Source: Bifidobacterium scaligerum (lineage in GTDB: Bacteria; Actinomycetota; Actinomycetes; Actinomycetales; Bifidobacteriaceae). From it: a stretch of DNA of 64,000 nt. A model generated the notes under the pieces. It made no database searches and was not told the origin of the DNA. It worked only from the letters and a program-made list of their open reading frames with translations. Location of the stretch: the NCBI RefSeq assembly GCF_002802865.1, contig NZ_PGLQ01000001.1, positions 586,606 to 650,605 on the forward strand. The letters run 5' to 3'. Shown piece by piece: positions 1-8,385 of this stretch (within the stretch, counting starts at the first letter, position 1; each line of letters starts with the position of its first letter). The translations under genes were made by a program, and so were the position numbers.

Positions 1-1822
1 TCTTGCCGAAACGGTCGTCGGAGTAATCGATCTCGCAACGGACCATTTCATCCTCAAGCGACTTGACGAAGCCAGCCAGATGCGGAGCGAACTCGTCCGC
101 CACCGGCACGCCAAGCACCTGCACCGGGGCAAGCCACGCCGGGAACGCACCGGCATAGTGCTCCAGCAGCACGGCGAAGAAGCGCTCGATGGAGCCGAAC
201 AGGGCGCGGTGAATCATCACCGGACGCTGGTGGGTGCCGTCCTTCGCAATGTACTCAAGCTGGAAACGCTCAGGCAGATTGAAATCAAGCTGGATGGTCG
301 AGACCTGCCAAGTACGGCCGATGGCATCGCGGGCCTGCACGGAGATCTTCGGACCGTAGAAGGCGGCACCACCCGGATCAGCAACGAGGTCGAGGTGGGA
401 TGCCTCGGCAACCTCACGCAGGGTGTTGGTGGCCTCCTCCCAGATTTCATCGGAACCGACGTACTTATCCGGATCCTTGGTGGAAAGTTCCAGATAGAAA
501 TCGGACAGGCCGAAGTCGCGCAACACCTTGAGCACGAAGGTCAGGAGGTTGGTCAGCTCATCCTTCATCTGCTCGCGGGTGCAGTAGATGTGGGAATCAT
601 CCTGAGTCAAACCACGCACGCGGGTCAGACCATGCACTTCGCCGGACTTCTCGTAGCGGTACACGGTACCGAACTCGAAGAGACGCAACGGCAGTTCACG
701 GTAAGAACGCTGGCGAGACTTGAAGATCAGGTTGTGCATCGGGCAGTTCATCGGCTTGAGGTAGTAGTCAGCACCAGGCTTGGTGATATTACCCTCGGCG
801 TCCTTCTCCTCATCCAAGTGCATCGGCGGGTACATGCCATCCTTGTACCAGTGCAGGTGGCCAGAGGTCTCGTACAAACCGCCCTTGGTGATGTGCGGGG
901 TCTGCACGAAGCTGTAGTGGTACTTGCGGTGCATCTCGCGGGAGTAATCCTCCATCGCGTTGATCACCGCAGCACCCTTCGGATGGAATACAGCCAGACC
1001 GGGGCCGATCTCATCCGGGAAGGAGAACAGGTCCATTTCAGCGCCAAGCTTACGATGGTCACGCTTGGCGGCCTCCTCCAAACGAGTCTGGTAGGCCTTA
1101 AGATCTTCCTTGGTGGCCCACGCGGTACCGTAAATGCGCTGCATGGTGGGGTTCTTTTCGGAACCACGCCAGTAGGCGGCGGCGGAGCGCTCGATCTTGA
1201 AGGCCTTGATGAAGCGGGTGTTCGGCAGGTGCGGTCCGCGGCACAGGTCCTTCCAAACAGTGTTGCCATCGCGGTCCACGTTGTCGTAGAAGCTCAGTTC
1301 CTTCTCAGCGATCTCGGTGGCCGCAGCCGGGTCGAGGTGTGCTTCCTTGTCTTTAATGAGCTCGATCTTGAAAGGCTGGTCGGCCTCTTCGGCCAGAGCC
1401 TCATCCTCGGTCACCACACGGCGGCGGAAGGACTGGGAGGACTTGATGATGTGCTGCATGCGCTTTTCGATCTCCTTGAGATCGTCCGGCGTGAAGGGCT
1501 TATCTACCTGGAAGTCGTAGTAGAAACCGTCCTTGATCACAGGGCCCACGCCCAGCTTGGCGTTCGGATAGATTTCCTGCACGGCCTGCGCCATAACGTG
1601 CGTAGCCGAGTGACGCATGATCGCGAGGCCGTCCTCGGAGTCGAGGGCGATCGGCATCACGGAGTCGCCGTCGGCAAGCGGCGTGTAGAGGTCACGGTTC
1701 TCACCGTTGATCTTGACAGCGACGATGTTCTTATCATCAGCAAACAGCTCGACGCCGGTGGTGGTTGCTTCCACCTCCCTCGCTTCGCCGTTGACCGTAA
1801 TGGAGATGGAGCTTAACGCCAT
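1..1822 (-). CDS. thrS: threonyl-tRNA synthetase, 3'-truncated by window edge
   Basis: This cytosolic class II synthetase charges tRNA-Thr with threonine. It reads from an ATG at 1822 with AAAGGA just upstream, and about 607 codons are present; the end of the anticodon-binding domain lies beyond base 1. Visible in order are a TGS-like N-terminal domain (about residues 1-65), the HSATH zinc/editing motif at residues 71-75, the catalytic MNCPMHN segment and the class II motif 2 region (RVRGLTQDD). Length and domain order match full bacterial ThrS. It lies downstream of the tRNA array, separated from it by a terminator hairpin. The long plus-strand frame opposite it is a mirror ORF. Confidence 0.97.
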   Translation of the reverse strand, partial: MALSSISITVNGEAREVEATTTGVELFADDKNIVAVKINGENRDLYTPLADGDSVMPIALDSEDGLAIMRHSATHVMAQAVQEIYPNAKLGVGPVIKDGFYYDFQVDKPFTPDDLKEIEKRMQHIIKSSQSFRRRVVTEDEALAEEADQPFKIELIKDKEAHLDPAAATEIAEKELSFYDNVDRDGNTVWKDLCRGPHLPNTRFIKAFKIERSAAAYWRGSEKNPTMQRIYGTAWATKEDLKAYQTRLEEAAKRDHRKLGAEMDLFSFPDEIGPGLAVFHPKGAAVINAMEDYSREMHRKYHYSFVQTPHITKGGLYETSGHLHWYKDGMYPPMHLDEEKDAEGNITKPGADYYLKPMNCPMHNLIFKSRQRSYRELPLRLFEFGTVYRYEKSGEVHGLTRVRGLTQDDSHIYCTREQMKDELTNLLTFVLKVLRDFGLSDFYLELSTKDPDKYVGSDEIWEEATNTLREVAEASHLDLVADPGGAAFYGPKISVQARDAIGRTWQVSTIQLDFNLPERFQLEYIAKDGTHQRPVMIHRALFGSIERFFAVLLEHYAGAFPAWLAPVQVLGVPVADEFAPHLAGFVKSLEDEMVRCEIDYSDDRFGK

Positions 1823-1940
1823 GATATGTCCTTTGCTATCGGGGTCCGCGTTACTAATGTGCAGGCCTGGACTGGTAATCAACAGTGGACACGATAGGCA
1901 CTGCGTCAGACAAACGCATGGGCGAATCGCAACAATACAG

Positions 1941-1962
1941 AAAAACCTCGCCGAAGCGAGGT
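1941..1962 (-). terminator. intrinsic terminator of the tRNA array
   Basis: On the minus strand a GC-rich stem (ACCTCGC / GCGAGGT, four-base loop) is followed by a run of five T. It sits 6 bases past the CCA end of the last tRNA-Gly and ahead of thrS, so it should end the tRNA transcript. Confidence 0.8.
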
Positions 1963-1968
1963 CTCAAG

Positions 1969-2044
1969 TGGAGCGGACAACGGGACTCGAACCCGCGGTC
2001 TCAACCTTGGCAAGGTTGCGCTTTACCAACTAAGCTATGTCCGC
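1969..2044 (-). tRNA. tRNA-Gly (GCC), CCA encoded
   Basis: The minus strand folds as a full cloverleaf. The acceptor arm GCGGACA pairs with TGTCCGC, and the anticodon arm CAACC/GGTTG encloses a loop carrying GCC. The T arm contains GGTTCGAACCC. The discriminator T is followed by encoded CCA. It is the last gene of the array, and its body is identical to the copy at 2404-2476. Confidence 0.97.
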
Positions 2045-2075
2045 AAAGGATTCCGCCGTGAGAAGCGGATCCCAG

Positions 2076-2148
2076 TGGGCGATGTAGGAATCGAACCTAC
2101 GACCCCTTCGGTGTGAACGAAGTGCGCTAGCCGCTGCGCCAATCGCCC
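2076..2148 (-). tRNA. tRNA-Val (CAC)
   Basis: Cloverleaf with acceptor GGGCGAT/ATCGCCC, anticodon stem CTTCG/CGAAG and anticodon CAC, with a standard GGTTCGATTCC T arm. The discriminator is A and no CCA is encoded. Confidence 0.95.
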
Positions 2149-2194
2149 GATGAAATCGGTATTCAGTTATATGCAACGAGACTTTCATCTCTTG

Positions 2195-2266
2195 TGGGCG
2201 ATACAAGATTCGAACTTGTGACCCCTTCCGTGTCAGGGAAGTGCGCTACCTCTGCGCCAACCGCCC
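2195..2266 (-). tRNA. tRNA-Val (GAC)
   Basis: Cloverleaf with acceptor GGGCGGT/ATCGCCC (one G-U pair), anticodon stem CTTCC/GGAAG and anticodon GAC. The discriminator is A and no CCA is encoded. With the CAC isoacceptor it forms a valine pair in the middle of the array. Confidence 0.95.
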
Positions 2267-2305
2267 GGTCCTAGTCAATACATTGATTCGCATCAACGTC
2301 CTGAG

Positions 2306-2376
2306 AGGTGGGTACGAGAGTCGAACTCGTCTATACGGCTTTGCAGGCCGCTGCCTAACCGCTTGGCTAACCCACC
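2306..2376 (-). tRNA. tRNA-Cys (GCA)
   Basis: Cloverleaf with acceptor GGTGGGT/ACCCACC, anticodon loop CTGCAAA carrying GCA, and discriminator T. No CCA is encoded. Confidence 0.95.
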
Positions 2377-2403
2377 GTAAGGTCTGTCAACTCAAGGACC
2401 TAG

Positions 2404-2476
2404 AGCGGACAACGGGACTCGAACCCGCGGTCTCAACCTTGGCAAGGTTGCGCTTTACCAACTAAGCTATGTCCGC
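2404..2476 (-). tRNA. tRNA-Gly (GCC), no encoded CCA
   Basis: First gene of the array in transcription order. The body is identical to the copy at 1969-2044, but the base after discriminator T starts CTA rather than CCA, so this copy depends on CCA addition. Confidence 0.96.
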
Positions 2477-2517
2477 ATGTACCCAGCTTGGTTATCCTCG
2501 CCGAAGCACGAGTGATT

Positions 2518-2547
2518 ACTATACTCGTCGATCCGCGATTCGTCTAA
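2518..2547 (-). promoter_or_regulatory. predicted promoter of the tRNA array
   Basis: On the minus strand a TTAGAC -35 box (2547-2542) and a TATAGT -10 box (2523-2518) are 18 bases apart. The -10 ends about 42 bases before the first tRNA-Gly, a reasonable leader length. Called by motif only. Confidence 0.55.
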
Positions 2548-2598
2548 TCCGGCGTGTCGCGATTATTCTACATGCCCCGCTCCGTCATTTTTCTATGC

Positions 2599-2639
2599 CA
2601 TCTTCAGCTTACGCTCGCTGATGGCTAAAGCTGAAGATG
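2599..2639. repeat. inverted repeat upstream of the PAC2 gene
   Basis: Arms CATCTTCAGCTT (2599-2610) and AAGCTGAAGATG (2628-2639) are perfect complements around a 17-base loop, ending 31 bases before the PAC2 start. There is no T-tract on the plus strand, so it is more likely an operator or leader hairpin than a terminator. Confidence 0.5.
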
Positions 2640-2670
2640 TGACCGCTTGCGGCACGATACCCTAGGAGCT

Positions 2671-3507
2671 ATGAGTGAAGAGTCGAATATGACGCAGCCG
2701 GTGATGATCGCCGCATTTGACGGATGGAATGATGCCTGTCAGGCGGCTACGAATGTCATCCGACATCTGGTGGGACATTATGAGTCTCGTGAGATTGGAC
2801 ATATCGATTGCGATGGTTTCTATGACTATCAAGTAGCCCGACCGATGCTGTGTCATGTATCCGGAAGAGCAAATCTCGTCTGGCCGCAAACCACGTTTTA
2901 CGACATCACATTGGATGCTGGACGTCACCTGTACGCGCAGATAGCCCCTGAACCTAATTACCATTGGAAGGAATATTGTTCCCAAAGCTTACGTATCGCC
3001 GAAGAACTTGATGTGACGAAGGTGATTACCTTGGGATCCATGTTCTCCGATTGTCCACATACTCGTCCGTTGCCAATCGCTGTAAGTGATGGCGAATGCC
3101 AGTGCGAATGTGATCGCGAGTACAACGGACCCGTGGGAATTCCCACCATTTTAGACTGGTCAGCGGCCGACGCAGGATTCGAGCATACGTCTATGTGGGT
3201 ATCCATTCCGCAATATCTCGGTAGCGACGATTGCGCAGCAGGAACAATACGTTTATTAGACGCGTTGGGAAAACACATCGGATATACGTTTGACGTGTCC
3301 GCTCTGAAGCGGAGATCGGAGCAATGGAAAACTCAAGCATCCGCGCTGGTACGATGCAACGATCAGTTACGTGAATATGTGGAGCATTTGGAACGCGAGT
3401 ACGATCTCAAACAGCGAGCGGAAGAAGAAGCAGGATTGGGGACGCCGCAATGTGAGCAGCTAGTCCGTGAGACCGAGGCATTTTTACGGCAAATGGGCGG
3501 CGAGTGA
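2671..3507 (+). CDS. PAC2 family protein
   Basis: A 278-residue cytosolic protein that I recognise as the PAC2 (proteasome assembly chaperone 2-like) family common in Actinobacteria, from the N-terminal MIAAFDGWNDA block, the VITLGSM segment and overall layout. The C-terminal third (about residues 210-270) is rich in charged heptads and looks coiled-coil. The ATG at 2671 is chosen because TAGGAG lies 5 bases upstream; a TTG 24 bases earlier keeps the frame but lacks a site. The biochemical role of bacterial PAC2 proteins is not settled. Confidence 0.85.
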   Translation: MSEESNMTQPVMIAAFDGWNDACQAATNVIRHLVGHYESREIGHIDCDGFYDYQVARPMLCHVSGRANLVWPQTTFYDITLDAGRHLYAQIAPEPNYHWKEYCSQSLRIAEELDVTKVITLGSMFSDCPHTRPLPIAVSDGECQCECDREYNGPVGIPTILDWSAADAGFEHTSMWVSIPQYLGSDDCAAGTIRLLDALGKHIGYTFDVSALKRRSEQWKTQASALVRCNDQLREYVEHLEREYDLKQRAEEEAGLGTPQCEQLVRETEAFLRQMGGE

Positions 3508-3664
3508 TCTGATCCGCATTCCGAGGTCATCGGATCACAAAACGACCCGATTGTCACCACCTGTCTTCCTTGGATATGAATCAGACTCTTTCCATAAAAC
3601 AATGAGGCGCGCCTCCCTTTCCTTATGGAGACACGCCTCATGCGTATGCGCCGATAAATTCCTT

Positions 3665-4579
3665 TTATGCAGCGGCCACGGACGGATCAATAGCGGGCAG
3701 TACTCCGGCAATAAGCAGCAGAGCCACCACCACAGCCAATCCGATTCGATAAATGGCGAAAGCCTTGTAGGAGAATGTAGAGACGAATTTCAGGAATCCG
3801 ATGATGACCACATATCCTACAAAGAAAGCCACGAAAGTCGCCGCAATCGTAGGAATCCAGCCAGGAAAGGCGCCAATCGCAGTACATGCAGCGGCATCCC
3901 CAGCCGAGCACGCATTGACATCCTTCACAGCAGACACGGACTCCAGTATTCCGGCGCCGAAAACCGCAGGAATGGCCATGAGGAAGCTGACACGCACAGC
4001 GGCTTCACGGGTATATCCCATTGCTCGGCCGAAAGTGATTGTGCCGCCGGAACGGGATACACCAGGAATGAGCGCCAGCATCTGACCGACGCCAAAGAAC
4101 AGGGCGTCCTTCCATGTCATCTGGTTCATGGTTTTCACCTGCTTGGCACGCGCATCAAAAACCCATAGAAGTATGCCGAACACGATCAATACGCTTACCG
4201 TAATCCACAGGTTTCTCAGTGTCGTCTCAATAGCATCCTTGAACAACAGACCGGCGATGAGAATCGGCATGGTACCGATGATGATGAACCAGCCCATCTG
4301 CGTATCCGGGTTGTGCGCACCCAGTCGGCTTTTCAGGTCCTTGCCTTCTTTGCCAAATAGGGAACCGAACCAAGAGCCGAGAATACGAATAATGTCACGA
4401 CGGTAATAGAGAATCACAGCAAGCTCGGTGCCCAACTGAATGATAGCCGTGAACGCGGCACCCGGATCCTTACCGATCATCAAGTCGCCGATAATGCGAA
4501 TATGAGCGCTGGATGAAACAGGCAGATATTCGGTAAGCGCCTGGACCAACCCCATGAACAACGCCTGGAAGAAATTCAT
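3665..4579 (-). CDS. uppP: undecaprenyl-diphosphate phosphatase
   Basis: Integral membrane enzyme (BacA/UppP family) that dephosphorylates undecaprenyl diphosphate to recycle the lipid carrier of peptidoglycan and wall polymers; overproduction gives bacitracin resistance in other species. The two family signatures are present: LTEYLPVSSSAH near the N-terminus and PGVSRSGGT in the middle. Several hydrophobic helices span the 304 residues, near normal family length with a longer C-terminal part. The start at 4579 has AGGGG 3-4 bases upstream. It is monocistronic. Confidence 0.95.
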   Translation of the reverse strand: MNFFQALFMGLVQALTEYLPVSSSAHIRIIGDLMIGKDPGAAFTAIIQLGTELAVILYYRRDIIRILGSWFGSLFGKEGKDLKSRLGAHNPDTQMGWFIIIGTMPILIAGLLFKDAIETTLRNLWITVSVLIVFGILLWVFDARAKQVKTMNQMTWKDALFFGVGQMLALIPGVSRSGGTITFGRAMGYTREAAVRVSFLMAIPAVFGAGILESVSAVKDVNACSAGDAAACTAIGAFPGWIPTIAATFVAFFVGYVVIIGFLKFVSTFSYKAFAIYRIGLAVVVALLLIAGVLPAIDPSVAAA

Positions 4580-4724
4580 AACCCCTCGCGTTTTTCCTTA
4601 TAGATATATGTGTTTTATAACGATGAACACCCTACCCACAGGGGTGTAAAAAACACTAAGCTTTACAGGCATATATGATCCCTACAATGAAACCGGCAAT
4701 GGTTCGAATAAGGATGGAGCGACT

Positions 4725-5516
4725 ATGGCTATTTATCGCAAAAGCAGGGCGTTCGCCCCGCAGGGATTCTTCGAATGCGAAGGTCGCGGCCTGCAGTGGC
4801 TTGGACAAGCTCATGAACAAGGCGGCCCACGTGTGGTTCAGGTATATGACTGGGGCAAAGATCATCTGAATATCGAACGAGTGAACGCATCCTCCCCTAC
4901 GCCACAAGCCGCTTATGATTTTGGCGCGGCTTTGGCCCATATGCATGATGCCGGCGCCGATTACTTTGGCTCCGCACCAGCCGGCTATAACGGCACCTGC
5001 TATTTCGGACCGCTACAGGATCCGGTGAAAATGGATACCGGTACTTGGACCGATCCTATTTCTTATTTTGCTGATGGACGGTTGCGCCCGATGGTTGAAC
5101 TTGGTGTCCGACGCGGAGAACTCGACCAACGAGACATCGAATTGACTGAACGGGTCATCGAAGCTCTACCGGACATTATGGGACGTGCGGCAGATGACAA
5201 GCCGGCGCGTATCCACGGTGATCTGTGGAGCGGCAATGTGATGTGGACCGCTGATAGCGGACATACTGAAGCCGTACTCATTGATCCGGCGGCTCATGGA
5301 GGTCATCGAGAAGAGGATCTGGCTATGCTGCACCTGTTCGGGATGAGCTACTTGACGCAGATTATCGATGGGTATCAATCCACGCATCCGCTAAAAGCCG
5401 GATGGCAGGATCGCATCACTCTTTGGCAGCTCTACCCCATTGCCGGACATTGCGTGTTCTTCGGCGGTGGATATGTGAACGAATATCGTTCCATGTGCCG
5501 CTCGTTGCTGAAATAA
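4725..5516 (+). CDS. fructosamine kinase family protein
   Basis: A 263-residue cytosolic protein of the fructosamine/ketosamine-3-kinase family (choline-kinase-like fold). The family phosphorylates sugar-amine adducts on glycated proteins or free amino acids so that they break down. The catalytic loop reads HGDLWSGNV, followed by an IDPAAHGG metal-binding segment. The N-terminal lobe is short, as usual for bacterial members. The start follows GGATGGAGCG. It converges on dnaJ across a shared hairpin. Substrate is unknown. Confidence 0.85.
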   Translation: MAIYRKSRAFAPQGFFECEGRGLQWLGQAHEQGGPRVVQVYDWGKDHLNIERVNASSPTPQAAYDFGAALAHMHDAGADYFGSAPAGYNGTCYFGPLQDPVKMDTGTWTDPISYFADGRLRPMVELGVRRGELDQRDIELTERVIEALPDIMGRAADDKPARIHGDLWSGNVMWTADSGHTEAVLIDPAAHGGHREEDLAMLHLFGMSYLTQIIDGYQSTHPLKAGWQDRITLWQLYPIAGHCVFFGGGYVNEYRSMCRSLLK

Positions 5517-5537
5517 TAAGCAGTCATCAGATGGACA

Positions 5538-5585
5538 AAAATGGCTGTGGTCTTACTACAGAAAAGTAAGGACCACAGCCATTTC
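5538..5585. terminator. bidirectional terminator between fructosamine kinase gene and dnaJ
   Basis: Long inverted repeat with arms beginning AAATGGCTGTGGTC and ending GGACCACAGCCATTT. On the minus strand the hairpin is followed by TTTTTG, so it should end the hrcA-dnaJ message; it also lies 20 bases past the convergent kinase gene. Confidence 0.8.
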
Positions 5586-5595
5586 CAATCCTCGC

Positions 5596-6741
5596 TCAGC
5601 TCAGCGCGTCCTTCAACTTGCTGAAGAAACCACCCTTCTTTTGACCTGTCTGCGGACGTGAAGCTTGCGCCACATGGCCGGCATCGGCGTCATGCAGAGT
5701 GGAGAATCGTTCGATGAGATCACGTTCTTCATCATCCAGCTTGGTAGGGATCAGCACGTTCACATGAGCCACGATATCGCCGCGTTCATCGCTGTTGCGC
5801 AGATTGGTAACACCCAAGCCCTTCAGCGTGACGGTATCCTCCGGCTGACATCCCGCTGGAATACTCACCGTCTGCTTGCCGTCGAATGTTTCGATGGTAA
5901 GGTCATGCCCAAGCACGGCCCAGCTCATCGGCACCTGAATCCAGCAATGCAGGTCATCGCCATCTCGGGTGAACTGCTTATCTGATTTGATACGAATGTC
6001 AATATAGAGATCGCCGGCGGCACCACCGCCTTCACCTACTTCTCCTTGAGAGGCGAGCCTCAAACGCGCATTGTCGTTAATGCCAGCGGGAACATTGACG
6101 CCAACGTTCCGCGTGGTGCGCACGCGGCCGTGTCCCATACAACTGGGGCACGGATTCGAGATAATGGTGCCATGCCCCTCGCAACGTTCGCACGGCGCTG
6201 AGGTCATCATCTGACCGAGCATAGTGCGAACCACCTTCTGCATGAATCCTTGACCATGGCAATCCGGGCAAGTAATGGGCTGCGCGCCGCCCTGAGCACC
6301 GGAACCACCACATTCCTGACACAGGGAGAACGTATTGATCTTCACATGTGCCGTGCCGCCGAATACCGCCGTCTTCAAATCGATGGTGGCTGAAGCCAAG
6401 GCATCTCGTCCTGGCTGAGTCCGTGGTACCGGTCCTTGCGATCCCGCTCCGAATGCAGAGCCAAAGAATGTGGAGAACACATCTCCCATATCACCGAATC
6501 CGCCGGAGAACCCTCCAGCTCCCGCATTGGGATTGTTCGGGTCCACACCCGAATCATACATACGGCGCTTATCCGGATTGGAGAGCACCTCGTAGGCGTT
6601 GTTCACTTCCTTGAACTTATCCTCGAACTCCGGACCGGCAATATCGGGGTGGTATTTGCGGCTGAGCTTGCGGTACGCCTTCTTGATCTCATCGTCGCTT
6701 GCGTTACGGTCTACGCCCAGCGTCTCGTAATAATCTGCCAC
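5596..6741 (-). CDS. dnaJ: chaperone protein DnaJ
   Basis: Type I J-domain co-chaperone that delivers unfolded clients to DnaK and stimulates its ATPase. Residues 1-70 form the J domain with HPD at 31-33, followed by a Gly/Phe-rich stretch. Then come four CxxCxGxG zinc repeats ([32 protein letters not shown]) and the C-terminal client-binding domain, 381 residues in all. It lies 148 bases downstream of hrcA on the same strand, so it is probably co-transcribed and under HrcA/CIRCE control. This matches the hrcA-dnaJ pair of Actinobacteria, which carry a second DnaJ beside dnaK. Confidence 0.97.
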   Translation of the reverse strand: MADYYETLGVDRNASDDEIKKAYRKLSRKYHPDIAGPEFEDKFKEVNNAYEVLSNPDKRRMYDSGVDPNNPNAGAGGFSGGFGDMGDVFSTFFGSAFGAGSQGPVPRTQPGRDALASATIDLKTAVFGGTAHVKINTFSLCQECGGSGAQGGAQPITCPDCHGQGFMQKVVRTMLGQMMTSAPCERCEGHGTIISNPCPSCMGHGRVRTTRNVGVNVPAGINDNARLRLASQGEVGEGGGAAGDLYIDIRIKSDKQFTRDGDDLHCWIQVPMSWAVLGHDLTIETFDGKQTVSIPAGCQPEDTVTLKGLGVTNLRNSDERGDIVAHVNVLIPTKLDDEERDLIERFSTLHDADAGHVAQASRPQTGQKKGGFFSKLKDALS

Positions 6742-6889
6742 TTGGTTCTATTCCTTTGTGTTCATTTGGTCCGGAGTTATTCTGCCACAGCCCACAGTCA
6801 GCAGATGGCTCGAATACATGTCGGAGGGTCGATTCGATGGATTACTGATTGTTCATTGCTTCGCCCGCATCCCGTGCATATGTACGACG

Positions 6890-7999
6890 TCAATCCTGTG
6901 CGCCACCTTCGCTGATGAAATCCGTCAGATATCGCGCAACAGCCCTAACCGCTGCCATGGTCGTCGCATAGTCCATATGTGTAGGCCCGATAGAACCCAC
7001 AAATGCAACGGGCTCAGTACGTGATTCAACCTGTTCTTCTGCGAAGCCCGACCGATCCTGTTGCGGCTTTCCGTCGGTCGTCACCACTCCTCCGCGCCCA
7101 TACCCGCCGCTGACCACTGAAGCGTGCAGGAGCTGTGGGCTGTGGCTCTCCGATCCAATGGAAACACCCACGCCTGAAGGTGTTGTTTCTTCGCTGAGAT
7201 TGCTCATCAGTTTCATGAGCACCACTTGTTCTTCCAACGCATCGAACAACGGCGCGAGATCAGTCCATGAACGAGAATGAGCCAGATTCGACGTGCCGGA
7301 CATATACAACTCACTGGCACGCTCATCGAGTGCCATCGACTCGAAAGCACTCGCAAGATCGTCAGCTACGGAATGGACGGAATCGTAGCCCACCGATGCA
7401 CCGATGACTCGCACCAAGTCGGCAGCTGCGGAAAAAGACAGTCCATGGCATTGATTGTTAACCGCTGCACTCAGGTGCGCGATATCCTCTGTGGAAGGCA
7501 TAACGGACACGGTCAATCCATGTTGAGCTACACGCCCGGTATCAGTGATTACCACAGCCAATAACGTAGACATGGATACAGGGACCATCTCCACGTGTCT
7601 AAGCGTTGCTTTAGCTAATGATGGGGACGCTACTACGGCTACCTGCCCCGTGATTTCCGAGAGCAGTCTTGCCGCACGTTGTAAGGCATCCTTAAGACTG
7701 ACGGAGCCGGCCAAAAATTCTCGGATACCTCTCCGCTGCGCCTCACTCAACGGCACCACCGTAGCTAGGCGGTCCACGAAATATCGGTAGCCCTTTTCCG
7801 TGGGCACACGTCCAGCAGAGGTATGCGGTTGGATAAGGTAGCCTTCATCCTCCAAAGCCGCCATATCATTGCGGACCGTCGCCGAGCTGACACCCAAATC
7901 GTGTTCACGGGTCAACGCAGTGGAGCCAACCGGTTCCTGAGAACGGATGTAATCCTCCACCACGGCGCGCAGCACCAGCATGCGCCTTGATTGCGTCAT
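6890..7999 (-). CDS. hrcA: heat-inducible transcription repressor HrcA
   Basis: Winged-helix repressor of 369 residues that binds CIRCE operators and shuts off chaperone genes until heat stress titrates GroEL. The N-terminal DNA-binding domain (about residues 1-75) contains the typical SSATVRNDMAALEDEGYL helix; a GAF-like and dimerisation region follows. The ATG at 7999 follows a strong AAAGGAGG. A perfect CIRCE lies 175 bases upstream, showing autoregulation of hrcA-dnaJ. Confidence 0.97.
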   Translation of the reverse strand: MTQSRRMLVLRAVVEDYIRSQEPVGSTALTREHDLGVSSATVRNDMAALEDEGYLIQPHTSAGRVPTEKGYRYFVDRLATVVPLSEAQRRGIREFLAGSVSLKDALQRAARLLSEITGQVAVVASPSLAKATLRHVEMVPVSMSTLLAVVITDTGRVAQHGLTVSVMPSTEDIAHLSAAVNNQCHGLSFSAAADLVRVIGASVGYDSVHSVADDLASAFESMALDERASELYMSGTSNLAHSRSWTDLAPLFDALEEQVVLMKLMSNLSEETTPSGVGVSIGSESHSPQLLHASVVSGGYGRGGVVTTDGKPQQDRSGFAEEQVESRTEPVAFVGSIGPTHMDYATTMAAVRAVARYLTDFISEGGAQD

Positions 8000-8385
8000 G
8001 CGCGCCTCCTTTGTAGATATGGATATATGGGCCTATTGTTCATGCGAAGTATGTTCCGTGTTCACTCTGCCCACCCTTCGGCGACACGCTGGACATGCAG
8101 TATTACTGCATTCGGTGTGTCTTTGTACGCTAGACGCTTTACGAAGCTCGCCAATGGCCTAATGAGTATTGTATTAGCACTCATTGGATTCGAGTGCTAA
8201 CACGTTCATCGACGGCGAATGAATGTTAATTGTGAACGCTAACAGCACACAACTTACCAAAACACGCCAAATATGCACCACAAACGTCTTCTTCCGACGT
8301 TAACATGGGAAACGCAATGTGAGGGCGTCGTGCGCCCGGCACAAGCCGGATACGCGGCCCGACCAATTGGAAGGAAAGTAAATCC
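8000..8385. other. hrcA-tkt divergent intergenic region
   Basis: About 386 bases without a gene, holding the hrcA-side CIRCE operator and the unmapped promoter and leader of tkt. Apart from CIRCE and the tkt ribosome-binding site GGAAGG (8370-8375) I see no clear element. Confidence 0.6.
8174..8200. promoter_or_regulatory. CIRCE operator (HrcA binding site)
   Basis: Perfect match to the consensus: TTAGCACTC, a 9-base spacer, then GAGTGCTAA. It lies in the hrcA/tkt intergenic region, 175 bases before the hrcA ATG. Confidence 0.97.

Noticed and set aside
80..1816. 578-residue plus-strand ORF opposite thrS
   Set aside because: It mirrors the thrS reading frame on the other strand; thrS has intact domain motifs and a ribosome-binding site, while this frame has none.
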